Shown here one piece after another: positions 17,463 to 24,917 of a stretch of 64,000 nt of DNA (the first letter of the stretch is position 1; each line of letters starts with the position of its first letter). Position numbers and translations under genes: made by a program. Below the pieces are notes generated by a model, which was given only the letters and a program-made list of their open reading frames with translations, had not been told where the DNA came from and ran no database searches. Source of the stretch: Thermoanaerobaculia bacterium (GTDB lineage Bacteria; Acidobacteriota; Thermoanaerobaculia; Multivoradales; J023); assembly GCA_030431255.1 (NCBI GenBank), contig JAUIJL010000001.1:124001-188000 (forward strand), read 5' to 3'.

Positions 17463-19265
17463 TCAAGGCCCTTCGGCGCTCTCGAGCCAGAGCTCGATCT
17501 TCTTTTCCAGGACGGAGATGGGAAGGGGCCCGGTATCCAGGACTTGATGGTGGAAGTCGCGAATGTCGAATGCGGAGCCGAGCCGTTCCTCTGCACGGCT
17601 GCGCAGCTCCTGGAGACGCATCTCACCGATTTTGTACGACAGGGCCTGCCCAGGCATTCGGGTGTAGCGGTCGATCTCGGCCAAAGCCCATTGGAGGTCC
17701 CGACGGCCGAGCTCGGATTCCGCTTGTTTCCGGCTCCATCCGAAATGGTGGATGCCGACGTCGGCGATCAGGCGGGCCGCCCGGCCGAGCTCGAAATGCA
17801 GCCTTCCCAGCCGTTGATGCGGAGAGCGATAGAGACCCAAATCGGACCCGAGGGATTCGGCGTAGAGTCCCCAACCTTCGATATATGCACCGACGTAACC
17901 GAATCGCAGGAACCGGGGCAGGCCCTGTCGCTCTTGGGCGTCGGCGATTTGAAAATGGTGACCGGGGAGGGCTTCGTGCAAAAAGAGGGCTTCGGCGTGA
18001 CCCAGATTGAAGCCGCCGCGGCTCAAGTTGACGTAATAGATACCGGGTTTGGAGCCGTCGGGAGCCGGGCGCTCGTAAAATGCGCCCGCCGTCGAGCCGG
18101 CCCGGAACGGCTCGACTTGACGAACCTCCATGTGGCTGTCGGGGATCCGATGAAAAAGCTCGGGAAGGTTCTTCTCCACGGTTTGGGTCAGCTTCTCGAC
18201 GCGTTCCGAAACCGTCTTCCATCGATTCGAAAAGCCCGGTGAAGGACCCGGAAGGCGGCGGGCGAGCACCTCGATTTGCCGCTTGATCCGACGGGTTTCC
18301 CGCTCGCCGAGCTCGAAGATCTCCTCGGGCTCCAGATCCGTGGTGGTATACGCCCGGGCTAGGGTCCGATACCAACGGTCGCCTTCGGGCAGCTCTGAGA
18401 GGGAAATCGACTCCCTGCTGTGGTCCAGGTAGGTTTCCACCAAGTAGCGCCGCAGCCGATCGTAGGCCGGAATGACCCCGTCTTCGATCGCGGCTTGTAG
18501 ATGGCGCGCCCACACCTCCCTGTCCTCGGCATTGAGGTCCCGGGGCAAAGTCCTCAGGGGGGTGCCGAAGATGGGGTCGAGATTCTTCTCATGCAGCTGG
18601 TGCGAGAGCTCGTCGATCATGCCCAGGACCACCGACCGTGGATGCACGACGTCTTTGCGAACCCCTTCTTCCAAACCCTGGATGGCCAGGTCGATCCAAC
18701 GTTCTAAATCGTCGACCCGTGAAAGGAAGGCCTCGTGGTCGCCGATGGTCTCGTAGCTCAAGTCGCCGGTGCCGGACGCCATCCTGGCGAAGTGGCTGGT
18801 GAATCCCCAGCCGGGCTGCAATGGCAGCAAATGATTCGGAAAGGCGAGCAGGTCCAAGCGAGACCGCTGGGCCGAGCGGAAGGCGTCGGCAAATAGGCGG
18901 TTGCGGGGGCTGAGGGCCTTTCGGTCGATGGCGTCCAGGTCCCGAAGCGATTGGGTGGTCAGCGCTTTGACCTTGCGCCGATGCTCAGGGTCGAGATCGA
19001 CCGTCAACCGACCGAAATTACGGCGATCGGCGATCGAGGCCGCAAAAGAGGGGTCGAGCTCCAAGAAGGCTTCGAATGAGCGCTCGAAGAGCGCCTCGAG
19101 AGCTTGATCCGCCTTTGGGGCCCGTTCCGCGGCCTGGGGCTCGGCGATCCATGGCTGGGAGGTGACAGAGAGCATCAGCAGCCCCAACAAGAGGGCAAAC
19201 GAAGAGCGTGTCTGGGGCTGAGCCGACCCGGAGTCTGAGCCGGGTGAAGAGAAGAGCTTCCACAT
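17463..19265 (-). CDS. DUF885 family exported peptidase-like protein
   Basis: A 600-aa protein with an N-terminal signal segment (residues ~22-45, ending EPQAAE). The central helical region matches DUF885. The putative metal site is LFLHEALPGHHFQ, the HExxxGHH pattern of this family, followed by GYVGAYIEGWGLYAESLG, where a second Glu is placed as in M32/M49-like fold peptidases. Members are annotated as peptidase-like, but substrates are largely unknown. The gene is upstream of the GT39-like gene in the same direction and may be cotranscribed with it. Confidence 0.9.
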   Translation of the reverse strand: MWKLFSSPGSDSGSAQPQTRSSFALLLGLLMLSVTSQPWIAEPQAAERAPKADQALEALFERSFEAFLELDPSFAASIADRRNFGRLTVDLDPEHRRKVKALTTQSLRDLDAIDRKALSPRNRLFADAFRSAQRSRLDLLAFPNHLLPLQPGWGFTSHFARMASGTGDLSYETIGDHEAFLSRVDDLERWIDLAIQGLEEGVRKDVVHPRSVVLGMIDELSHQLHEKNLDPIFGTPLRTLPRDLNAEDREVWARHLQAAIEDGVIPAYDRLRRYLVETYLDHSRESISLSELPEGDRWYRTLARAYTTTDLEPEEIFELGERETRRIKRQIEVLARRLPGPSPGFSNRWKTVSERVEKLTQTVEKNLPELFHRIPDSHMEVRQVEPFRAGSTAGAFYERPAPDGSKPGIYYVNLSRGGFNLGHAEALFLHEALPGHHFQIADAQERQGLPRFLRFGYVGAYIEGWGLYAESLGSDLGLYRSPHQRLGRLHFELGRAARLIADVGIHHFGWSRKQAESELGRRDLQWALAEIDRYTRMPGQALSYKIGEMRLQELRSRAEERLGSAFDIRDFHHQVLDTGPLPISVLEKKIELWLESAEGP

Positions 19266-19691
19266 ACGTTGATTTTATGATGTGTCGAGGCGCGGAGGCG
19301 GCCATTCAGTGCGGGTTGTGACGGATCGCTGAGACGCTGGGATAGGTCGATTTTCAGCTCGGAAAGCACGAGACCTGTCGCCACGGTCGCCCTGATAGCG
19401 GAAGGCCTCGTGTCAGGTAAATCCACGGCCGTCCGGGCCGGGATCGCCCGACTCAGAGCTTTCCTCAACTTGGATCGACCCGAATCGGCCTGAATCGACC
19501 TGAATCGACGGGGATCGATCTGGATCGAATTCGATGATGCGGCGTGGCATTCTGGGAGTGCAGAGCTTTCGATGATTTGTTGGATCATGGGGGGCGACGT
19601 ATTCTTCCCGGGTGTCTCCCTTGAGACGGCCTTTCAAGACGGTTTTTATAGGTGTTTCTGCCGAAAAGTCGACAACGATGACTGAGCTGCC
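19266..19691. other. divergent intergenic region with phased repeats
   Basis: A 426-bp gap between the divergent DUF885 and kinase genes. No credible coding frame is visible. It contains the 10-bp periodic GAATCG tract at 19471-19530. A TATAGG sequence at about 19648 may be part of a kinase promoter, but no -35 element was recognised. Confidence 0.6.
19471..19530. repeat. 10-bp phased tandem repeat, six copies
   Basis: Six consecutive units share a G(A/G)ATCG core at an exact 10-bp spacing: tggatcgacc, cgaatcggcc, tgaatcgacc, tgaatcgacg, gggatcgatc, tggatcgaat. The period is close to one helical turn, so the cores lie on one face of the DNA. The tract ends about 160 bp upstream of the kinase start. 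Confidence 0.8.
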
Positions 19692-22151
19692 ATGACAAAG
19701 CACGAGCCCAGCTTCCCGGAGCCGAACGAGGAGGCGCGCGGCGGCGGTGCGCGCATGATCGGCCCCTATCGCATCGAGAGCTTGCTCGGGGAAGGGGGCA
19801 TGGGAGTTGCTTTTAAGGCCTGGGACGAGCGCTTGGGCCGCTACGTGGCCTTAAAGCAGGTTCGGGACGAAGCATCCAACGCCCGGCGTCGAGCCCGATT
19901 TCGGCGCGAGGCTCGGACCGCTGCCCAGCTCACCCATCCCTCGGTGGTGCAGGTCTACGACATCCTCGAAGATCCCGAGGGGGATTGGATCGTCATGGAG
20001 CTGGTGCACGGCAAGACCCTGGCAGCTTGGTTGAGCCGCGGTCCCCTGGAGCCCCAGAGGGCGATCGCCCTCGGCATCCAGATCGCCGAAGGCTTGGCGG
20101 CGGCGCACGACAGAGGCATCGTGCACCGGGATCTCAAGACCGAGAATGTAATGGTGGAGCCGGGACCGCCGGAGCGGGCTCGAATCTTGGATTTCGGCCT
20201 CGCGAAATACGTTGAGCTGGATCCGGGAGAGCCGTCGATTTCCGAGCGCGGCCAGGTGGTCGGGACCGCTCGCGCCATGTCTCCGGAGCAGGCGCGGGGT
20301 TTCGAGGTGGGGCCTCGGTCGGACCTCTTCTCCCTCGGCACCGTGCTTTACGAGATGCTCACCGGCGTGTCGCCGTTCGTCGGTAAGACCTTCATGGACA
20401 CCTTGAGCCGGGTGGTGTCGCATACCCAGGATCCGGCTTCGACGCACGCCCCCGACCTTCCTCCGGACGCGTCTCGACTCATCGATCAGCTGCTGCAAAA
20501 AGCTCCGGAGCTGCGGCCCGCCGATGCCGGGCGGGTGGCCGATCGGCTGCGTCGAATAGGGGGCGAGCCGGATTCGGAGGCCCGGGAGATGGAGTCCTCG
20601 GAAACTCGGATCGAGGCGCCGCGGTCTACGGTGAGCGATTCGGGCAGCGGGCAGGAAACCCTCACCGTGGATCTTCGAGGCAGGGGCCGAGACGGACCGA
20701 CGGGCGGTCGATCATCGAGTGTGGGCGCGGCCATCAAACGGTGGGTACCGCTCGGCCTCCTGGCAATCGTCCCTGTGGTGCTGCTATTCGTGCTCGATTC
20801 GGGCCGGTCACGCCTTGGTGATGCGCGACTTGGTGATGCACGCCTCGGTGATGTGCGGCAGGGTGATGTGCGGCAGGGTGATTCGAAGGTTTCGACCGCG
20901 GAAAGCGACTTGGGATCGACCCGCGCCGACCGTGGCTCGGTCCCCGACGGTGAGCCGTCGCCCCCGTCCTATGAGCGGGGAGCAGCCCTGCTGAGGGATT
21001 TCCACCGACCCGGCCATATCGATCAGGCGGTGGAGATCTTTCTCAAGCTGACGGAGCTCGATGACGGCTCGGCGTCGGCCTACGCGGGTTTGGCCGGCGC
21101 TTATTGGCGAAAATTCGAAGACACCTCGAAGAGCCGGGATCCCATGTTTCTGCGTCAAGCGGAGGCCGCCGCGGAAGAAGCGGTGAGATTGGACCCAAAT
21201 CTGGTGGACGCGCGGATCAGCCGGGGTCGGGTGTACACGGAGCTGGGTCGATTCGACGAGGCATTGGCGGATTTGGAGCAAGCCCATCGGCTGGCGCCGG
21301 ACAACCCGGAGGTTTGGTACGCACAGGGAGATCTCCACCAGCTGGCGGATCGCAAAGAAGCGGCGGTCGAGAGCTATTTACGGGCCCACCGGCTGGCCCC
21401 CGACGATCGTCGTTTTTGCGACGCGCTGGGGGGTGTGCTCTTTCACCTCAGCCGCTACGACGAAGCCCAAGTCATGTTCGAACGCAGTGTGGAGCTGGCT
21501 CCTGACAGCATCTACGGCTTTCGCAACCTGGCGGCGGTTCACCACGTCAAGGGGCGGTATGCCGAAGCGGCGAATATGCTGCAAGCAGCCCTCAAGATTC
21601 GTCCCGACGGCTCTCTTTACTCCAACCTCGGGGCGATTTTCTTCATCCAAGGGCTTTATTCGCGGGCCGCGGATGCCTATGAAAAAGCCCTAGATATGTC
21701 CGGCGCCTCCAACGACTATCGATACTGGGCCAATCTGGCAGATGCTTACCGCTGGCTGCCGGAACGTCGGCAGGAGTCACAGGACGCCTATCTGAGGGCG
21801 CTCCAGCTATTAGATAAGGAGGCTGAGCGGAAGCCGGACAACCTGGCGATCATCAGCCGGCGGGCGTTGTACGCGGCGAAATTGGGTGATTCGTACGCGG
21901 CGCGTACGGGTCTCGAGAAGCTCGAAGGGCTCGGGGACCCGTCGAGTTTGGATTCCTATTCCCTCTTTCGAGCCGCCGTGGCCAACGAGCTTCTGGGTCG
22001 ACGCAGCGAGGCCATAGAGCTTTTGAAAGAGGCCTTCGCCAAGGGATTCAGCCCCTCGGAGGTCGGGGCGGATCCCGAGCTCCGAGCCTTGAGGGCCGAT
22101 CCCGCCTACCACCGCATGTTGCTGGCGCTGGAGCGGGCGGCACCAGATTGA
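19692..22151 (+). CDS. serine/threonine protein kinase with C-terminal TPRs
   Basis: An 819-aa receptor-like kinase. The kinase domain (about residues 22-290) has GEGGMGVAFKAW (Gly loop), VALKQV (K55), VHRDLKTEN (D147; Thr replaces the usual Pro), ILDFGLAKY (D167) and SPEQARG at the APE position. A single membrane helix follows at about 350-370 (VPLGLLAIVPVVLLFVLD), then five pentapeptide repeats LGDAR/QGDVR (residues 374-398), then TPR units to the end such as YEKALDMSGASNDYRYWANL. The TPR part would be outside the membrane. It faces, tail to tail with 25 bp between, the sigma-54-controlled gene at 22177. Confidence 0.95.
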   Translation: MTKHEPSFPEPNEEARGGGARMIGPYRIESLLGEGGMGVAFKAWDERLGRYVALKQVRDEASNARRRARFRREARTAAQLTHPSVVQVYDILEDPEGDWIVMELVHGKTLAAWLSRGPLEPQRAIALGIQIAEGLAAAHDRGIVHRDLKTENVMVEPGPPERARILDFGLAKYVELDPGEPSISERGQVVGTARAMSPEQARGFEVGPRSDLFSLGTVLYEMLTGVSPFVGKTFMDTLSRVVSHTQDPASTHAPDLPPDASRLIDQLLQKAPELRPADAGRVADRLRRIGGEPDSEAREMESSETRIEAPRSTVSDSGSGQETLTVDLRGRGRDGPTGGRSSSVGAAIKRWVPLGLLAIVPVVLLFVLDSGRSRLGDARLGDARLGDVRQGDVRQGDSKVSTAESDLGSTRADRGSVPDGEPSPPSYERGAALLRDFHRPGHIDQAVEIFLKLTELDDGSASAYAGLAGAYWRKFEDTSKSRDPMFLRQAEAAAEEAVRLDPNLVDARISRGRVYTELGRFDEALADLEQAHRLAPDNPEVWYAQGDLHQLADRKEAAVESYLRAHRLAPDDRRFCDALGGVLFHLSRYDEAQVMFERSVELAPDSIYGFRNLAAVHHVKGRYAEAANMLQAALKIRPDGSLYSNLGAIFFIQGLYSRAADAYEKALDMSGASNDYRYWANLADAYRWLPERRQESQDAYLRALQLLDKEAERKPDNLAIISRRALYAAKLGDSYAARTGLEKLEGLGDPSSLDSYSLFRAAVANELLGRRSEAIELLKEAFAKGFSPSEVGADPELRALRADPAYHRMLLALERAAPD
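20811..20885. repeat. 15-bp in-frame tandem repeat in the kinase gene
   Basis: Five 15-bp units, from CGCCTTGGTGATGCG to CGGCAGGGTGATTCG. They encode a pentapeptide ladder (LGDAR, LGDVR, QGDVR types) just outside the predicted membrane helix. Confidence 0.85.
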
Positions 22152-22176
22152 CAGGCTGCCGCCGGCGGTGTTGCGG

Positions 22177-22761
22177 TCAATCCGGTCCGCTGCTGTCGCC
22201 GACGATCAGCTCGGGATCGGTGACGAAGGTCTTGGTCTGCCCGCCAAGGCTCACGACCAGCTTGAGGCTGAGCTCGTAAGTCACGGGGGCGCTGTGGCCG
22301 GCAAGGGTGGCCCAATCCTCACTTTTGCCGTTGACGATTGCGTTGACCGGAGCGTATCCGAAGGTTTGACCCGTGGTGCTGAAAGCCCAGCTGGTGGAGA
22401 CGCTGCTCCCCTGGGGGGCGATATCCCAGGTGTTGGCAGACGTGAACGGATCAGCGTTGGTGCCGCCTTGTTGGAAAACCACGGTCAGACCCTGAGAGGG
22501 ATCGACCTTATAACCGGTGATGTCCCAGGGTTGGGTTCCGTTCAGAATGTCGGTGATGTCGAAGAGCCAAAAGTTCAGCTGATCCCCTCCGCTGAATCCG
22601 GTAAAGAATGCGGGAGACCCACCTCCCGTGCTGTCGGTGAGGGCAATCTGCAACGGGTAGACCAGCTGTGGGCTGCTCATGGATTCCGTCAAGATTTCCG
22701 AGCCCGTAATCGGCGAGCTATTCCAATCGAATCCGAGCTCTATGCGATATTGCTTCGACAT
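22177..22761 (-). CDS. hypothetical protein under a sigma-54-type promoter
   Basis: A 194-aa protein without signal peptide or membrane helix, beginning MSKQYRIELGFDWNSSPITG. It is rich in Gly, Ser, Thr and aromatic residues and looks beta-structured (YKVDPSQGLTVVFQQGG, SWAFSTTGQTFGYAP). I do not recognise the family. ATG at 22761 is chosen because AAGGAGA sits at correct spacing; the open frame upstream is not protein-like. A -24/-12 element lies 78 bp upstream and the divergent neighbour is a sigma-54 activator, so it is probably the regulated output of this island. Confidence 0.8.
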   Translation of the reverse strand: MSKQYRIELGFDWNSSPITGSEILTESMSSPQLVYPLQIALTDSTGGGSPAFFTGFSGGDQLNFWLFDITDILNGTQPWDITGYKVDPSQGLTVVFQQGGTNADPFTSANTWDIAPQGSSVSTSWAFSTTGQTFGYAPVNAIVNGKSEDWATLAGHSAPVTYELSLKLVVSLGGQTKTFVTDPELIVGDSSGPD

Positions 22762-22825
22762 ATCGTCTCCTTGGGGTGATTTCTCCAGCCTGAATCGTCT
22801 CAAAGCTGGACGTTTTCGGCGTATC

Positions 22826-22863
22826 AGCGATGGAGAATAGCAAGGACCGTGCCGGGCATCGCT
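22826..22863. promoter_or_regulatory. inverted repeat flanking the sigma-54 promoter
   Basis: AGCGATG (22826-22832) and CATCGCT (22857-22863) form a perfect 7-bp inverted repeat with the -24/-12 box between the arms. It may be an operator or may fold in RNA. A TATAGA/TAGACT -10-like sequence for the divergent activator begins nine bases beyond it (22872-22879). Confidence 0.45.
22839..22854 (-). promoter_or_regulatory. sigma-54 (-24/-12) promoter
   Basis: On the minus strand the sequence reads CGGCACGGTCCTTGCT. It matches the consensus TGGCAC-G-N4-TTGC-A/T with one mismatch, with GG and GC at exact spacing. It points toward the gene starting at 22761 and lies beside a divergent sigma-54 activator gene. 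Confidence 0.7.
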
Positions 22864-22885
22864 CACCGCGGTATAGACTGTTTCC

Positions 22886-24553
22886 ATGGCAGAAGACTTT
22901 TGGGCCGAGCAAGATCTCGGGGTCGAAGATCTCAGGCACGAAGACCGTCGATCTGAGATCGGCACCCGCACTCAAACCGAGATGGAAGCACCCCAGTGGG
23001 GTGGTACCGGTGCCTCTTTGATCCCCGGATTGACGGTGATCTATCACCCGGATCTGGCTCGGATCGGAGAGCGCATGCTGTTGGCCGGACTCGACTCCGG
23101 GCGACGCATACCGTTGTCACGAGCACAGGGTGAGCTGGCCCATCCCGGTGGTGAGACCCTTCGCGCCTTGGATCAAGCGCATATCAGCCGGTCCCCGATT
23201 TGGTTCTCCGGCACGGCCGACGGTGCGGTGCGCATGCAAGTGTCCCCGAGCCGGACCCGCGTCGAGGTGAAGGGGCTGTCGCTGGAAGAAGATCCGGCGG
23301 TTTTCGGACCTTCGGAGGTTGAGGCCGGTGTGGTCCTGACCTTGGCCGGGCAAGTGGTGCTGCTGTTGCATCTCGTGGAGCCGCTCACCGATGCGCGTTC
23401 CGATCGATGGGGGCTTTTGGGCGAAAGCCCGGCCATGATTCGTGTCCGAGACGATATTCGACAGGTGGCGGATCTCGAGGTGCCGGTGCTGGTGCGCGGT
23501 GAAAGCGGCACCGGCAAAGAGCTGGTCGCCCGGGCCTTGCACGAAGCCGGTCCCCGGAGGGACGGTCCGTTCGTCGCCGTGAACATGGCCGCGATCCCGT
23601 CGTCCTTGGCCGCCGCCGAGCTTTTCGGTGCGGCCAAGGGTGCCTTCACCGGAGCCGAGGGGCATCGACGGGGATTTTTCGCTCGCGCCGAAGGTGGAAC
23701 GCTGTTCTTGGACGAGATCGGCGAGGCTCCGCCGGAAATCCAAGTGTTGCTGTTGAGGGCCCTGGAAACGGGCGAGATTCAGGCCGTGGGCGCCGAGAGA
23801 TGCCAGAAGGTCAATGTGCGGGTGGTCTCCGCCACCGATGCCGACCTCGAATCCGGGATAGAAAAGGAACGATTTCGCGCCCCCTTATTGCACCGCTTGT
23901 CGGGATACGTGATTCACTTGCCGTCGTTGCGCTCGAGACGCGAAGACTTCGGCCGACTCTTCTTGCATTTCCTGCGTCGCGAGCTCGAGGTCATCGGGCA
24001 CGAAGAGCGCTTGTCCCTGCCGCGGGCGGAGCGCAGCGGTCCCTGGATTCCCGCCCCCTGGGTCGCCCGCTTAGCGTCGTGGCATTGGCCGGGCAACGTT
24101 CGGCAGCTGGCGAATGTGGTGCGTCAGCTGGTGATCGCCAACCGAGGAGCCGATCCCGCGGTGCGGGGTGAGGCCCTCGATGAGCTTTTGCGGTCGGCTC
24201 CGAGCGACTCGGCCTCCAGCCGGCAGGTCTCGGAACCGGCGAGGGGCGTCGCGGCCACTTCTCCTGGAGCTAGACGTCCGTCGGATATCACCGAGAGCGA
24301 GCTGATAGAGGCCCTGCGTGCCCACCGCTTTCGGCCCGCCGCCGCCGCCGACGGTTTGGGCATTCCCCGCTCATCCATTTACGACCTGATGGAACGTTGC
24401 CCAGGGGTGCGAAAGGCCGCCGATCTGCAAGCCGGAGATATCGAAGGTGTGCGCCAAGCCTGCAGAGGAAGCGTGGAGAAGGCTGCCGAGCTGCTCGAGG
24501 TTTCCGCTCAGGCCTTGCGTCGACGATTGAAAACCCTCGGCCTGACCTTATGA
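22886..24553 (+). CDS. sigma-54-dependent activator with FHA-like N terminus
   Basis: A 555-aa enhancer-binding protein. Residues ~45-165 look FHA-like (ARIGERMLLAG, ALDQAHISRS, VVLTLAGQVVLLLH), a domain that normally binds phosphothreonine. The AAA+ domain has LLGESPAM, Walker A GESGTGKE (residue 205 on), the sigma-54 contact loop GAFTGA (252-257) and Walker B GGTLFLDEIGE. The C terminus has two Fis-like helices (FRPAAAADGLGIPRSSIYDL and a second unit). No receiver domain is present, so input is likely through phosphorylation by a Ser/Thr kinase such as the one at 19692. A TAGACT box ends six bases before the ATG, with no Shine-Dalgarno sequence. Confidence 0.92.
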   Translation: MAEDFWAEQDLGVEDLRHEDRRSEIGTRTQTEMEAPQWGGTGASLIPGLTVIYHPDLARIGERMLLAGLDSGRRIPLSRAQGELAHPGGETLRALDQAHISRSPIWFSGTADGAVRMQVSPSRTRVEVKGLSLEEDPAVFGPSEVEAGVVLTLAGQVVLLLHLVEPLTDARSDRWGLLGESPAMIRVRDDIRQVADLEVPVLVRGESGTGKELVARALHEAGPRRDGPFVAVNMAAIPSSLAAAELFGAAKGAFTGAEGHRRGFFARAEGGTLFLDEIGEAPPEIQVLLLRALETGEIQAVGAERCQKVNVRVVSATDADLESGIEKERFRAPLLHRLSGYVIHLPSLRSRREDFGRLFLHFLRRELEVIGHEERLSLPRAERSGPWIPAPWVARLASWHWPGNVRQLANVVRQLVIANRGADPAVRGEALDELLRSAPSDSASSRQVSEPARGVAATSPGARRPSDITESELIEALRAHRFRPAAAADGLGIPRSSIYDLMERCPGVRKAADLQAGDIEGVRQACRGSVEKAAELLEVSAQALRRRLKTLGLTL

Positions 24554-24639
24554 GCTCTCGCCAAGATCGCGGCTCTGGCGATCGCCCTCGACAAAGCGTT
24601 GGATTTGCGGGTCTCGAGGGTTGGCGATAAGCTAGGCAC

Positions 24640-24681
24640 CTCGGGACTCACCGAGCCATCCACTCGGCTCCAATCGGAGCC
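24640..24681 (+). promoter_or_regulatory. mutually exclusive hairpins before the ABC-F leader
   Basis: Segments CTCGG (24640), CCGAG (24651), CTCGG (24663) and a perfect hairpin GGCTCC-aatc-GGAGCC (24666-24681) can pair in two incompatible ways: first with second plus the last hairpin, or second with third. This is the layout of attenuation switches. It lies 20 bp before the small leader frame. Confidence 0.4.
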
Positions 24682-24700
24682 TCAAAAGGGAAGCGAGCAC

Positions 24701-24799
24701 ATGAGCCAAACCTTAGATCAGCAACGCGACACCGATCTCGTCCGCTGGTCTCGGCTCTGGACTTCCCGCGCTTCTCTCGCAGCTAAGCCTCAGCAATAG
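24701..24799 (+). CDS. possible leader peptide of the ABC-F gene
   Basis: A 32-codon frame beginning MSQTLDQQRDTDLVRW and ending at TAG 24797-24799, with AAGGGAAGCG placed before its ATG. It is 118 bp upstream of the ABC-F start and flanked by alternative hairpins on its 5' side and a hairpin at 24838-24866 on its 3' side. ABC-F resistance genes are often controlled by ribosome stalling on such leaders. Whether it is translated is an inference. Confidence 0.45.
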   Translation: MSQTLDQQRDTDLVRWSRLWTSRASLAAKPQQ

Positions 24800-24837
24800 A
24801 CCCAGCCTTAAACCACAGCCCGACCCTCGGCGCTGTT

Positions 24838-24866
24838 CGACGAGCTCCCGGAGTCGGGGTTCGTCG
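24838..24866 (+). promoter_or_regulatory. hairpin between leader peptide and ABC-F gene
   Basis: CGACGA pairs with TCGTCG and, after a small internal loop, TCCCG pairs with CGGGG around a GAGT tetraloop. There is no U-run after it, so it would act by blocking translation or by Rho-type control rather than as a classical terminator. Confidence 0.4.
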
Positions 24867-24917
24867 GTTCTATGTGTCCGCGTGATCCCGTCTCCTTCAA
24901 GAAACGGAGGCCGGCTT

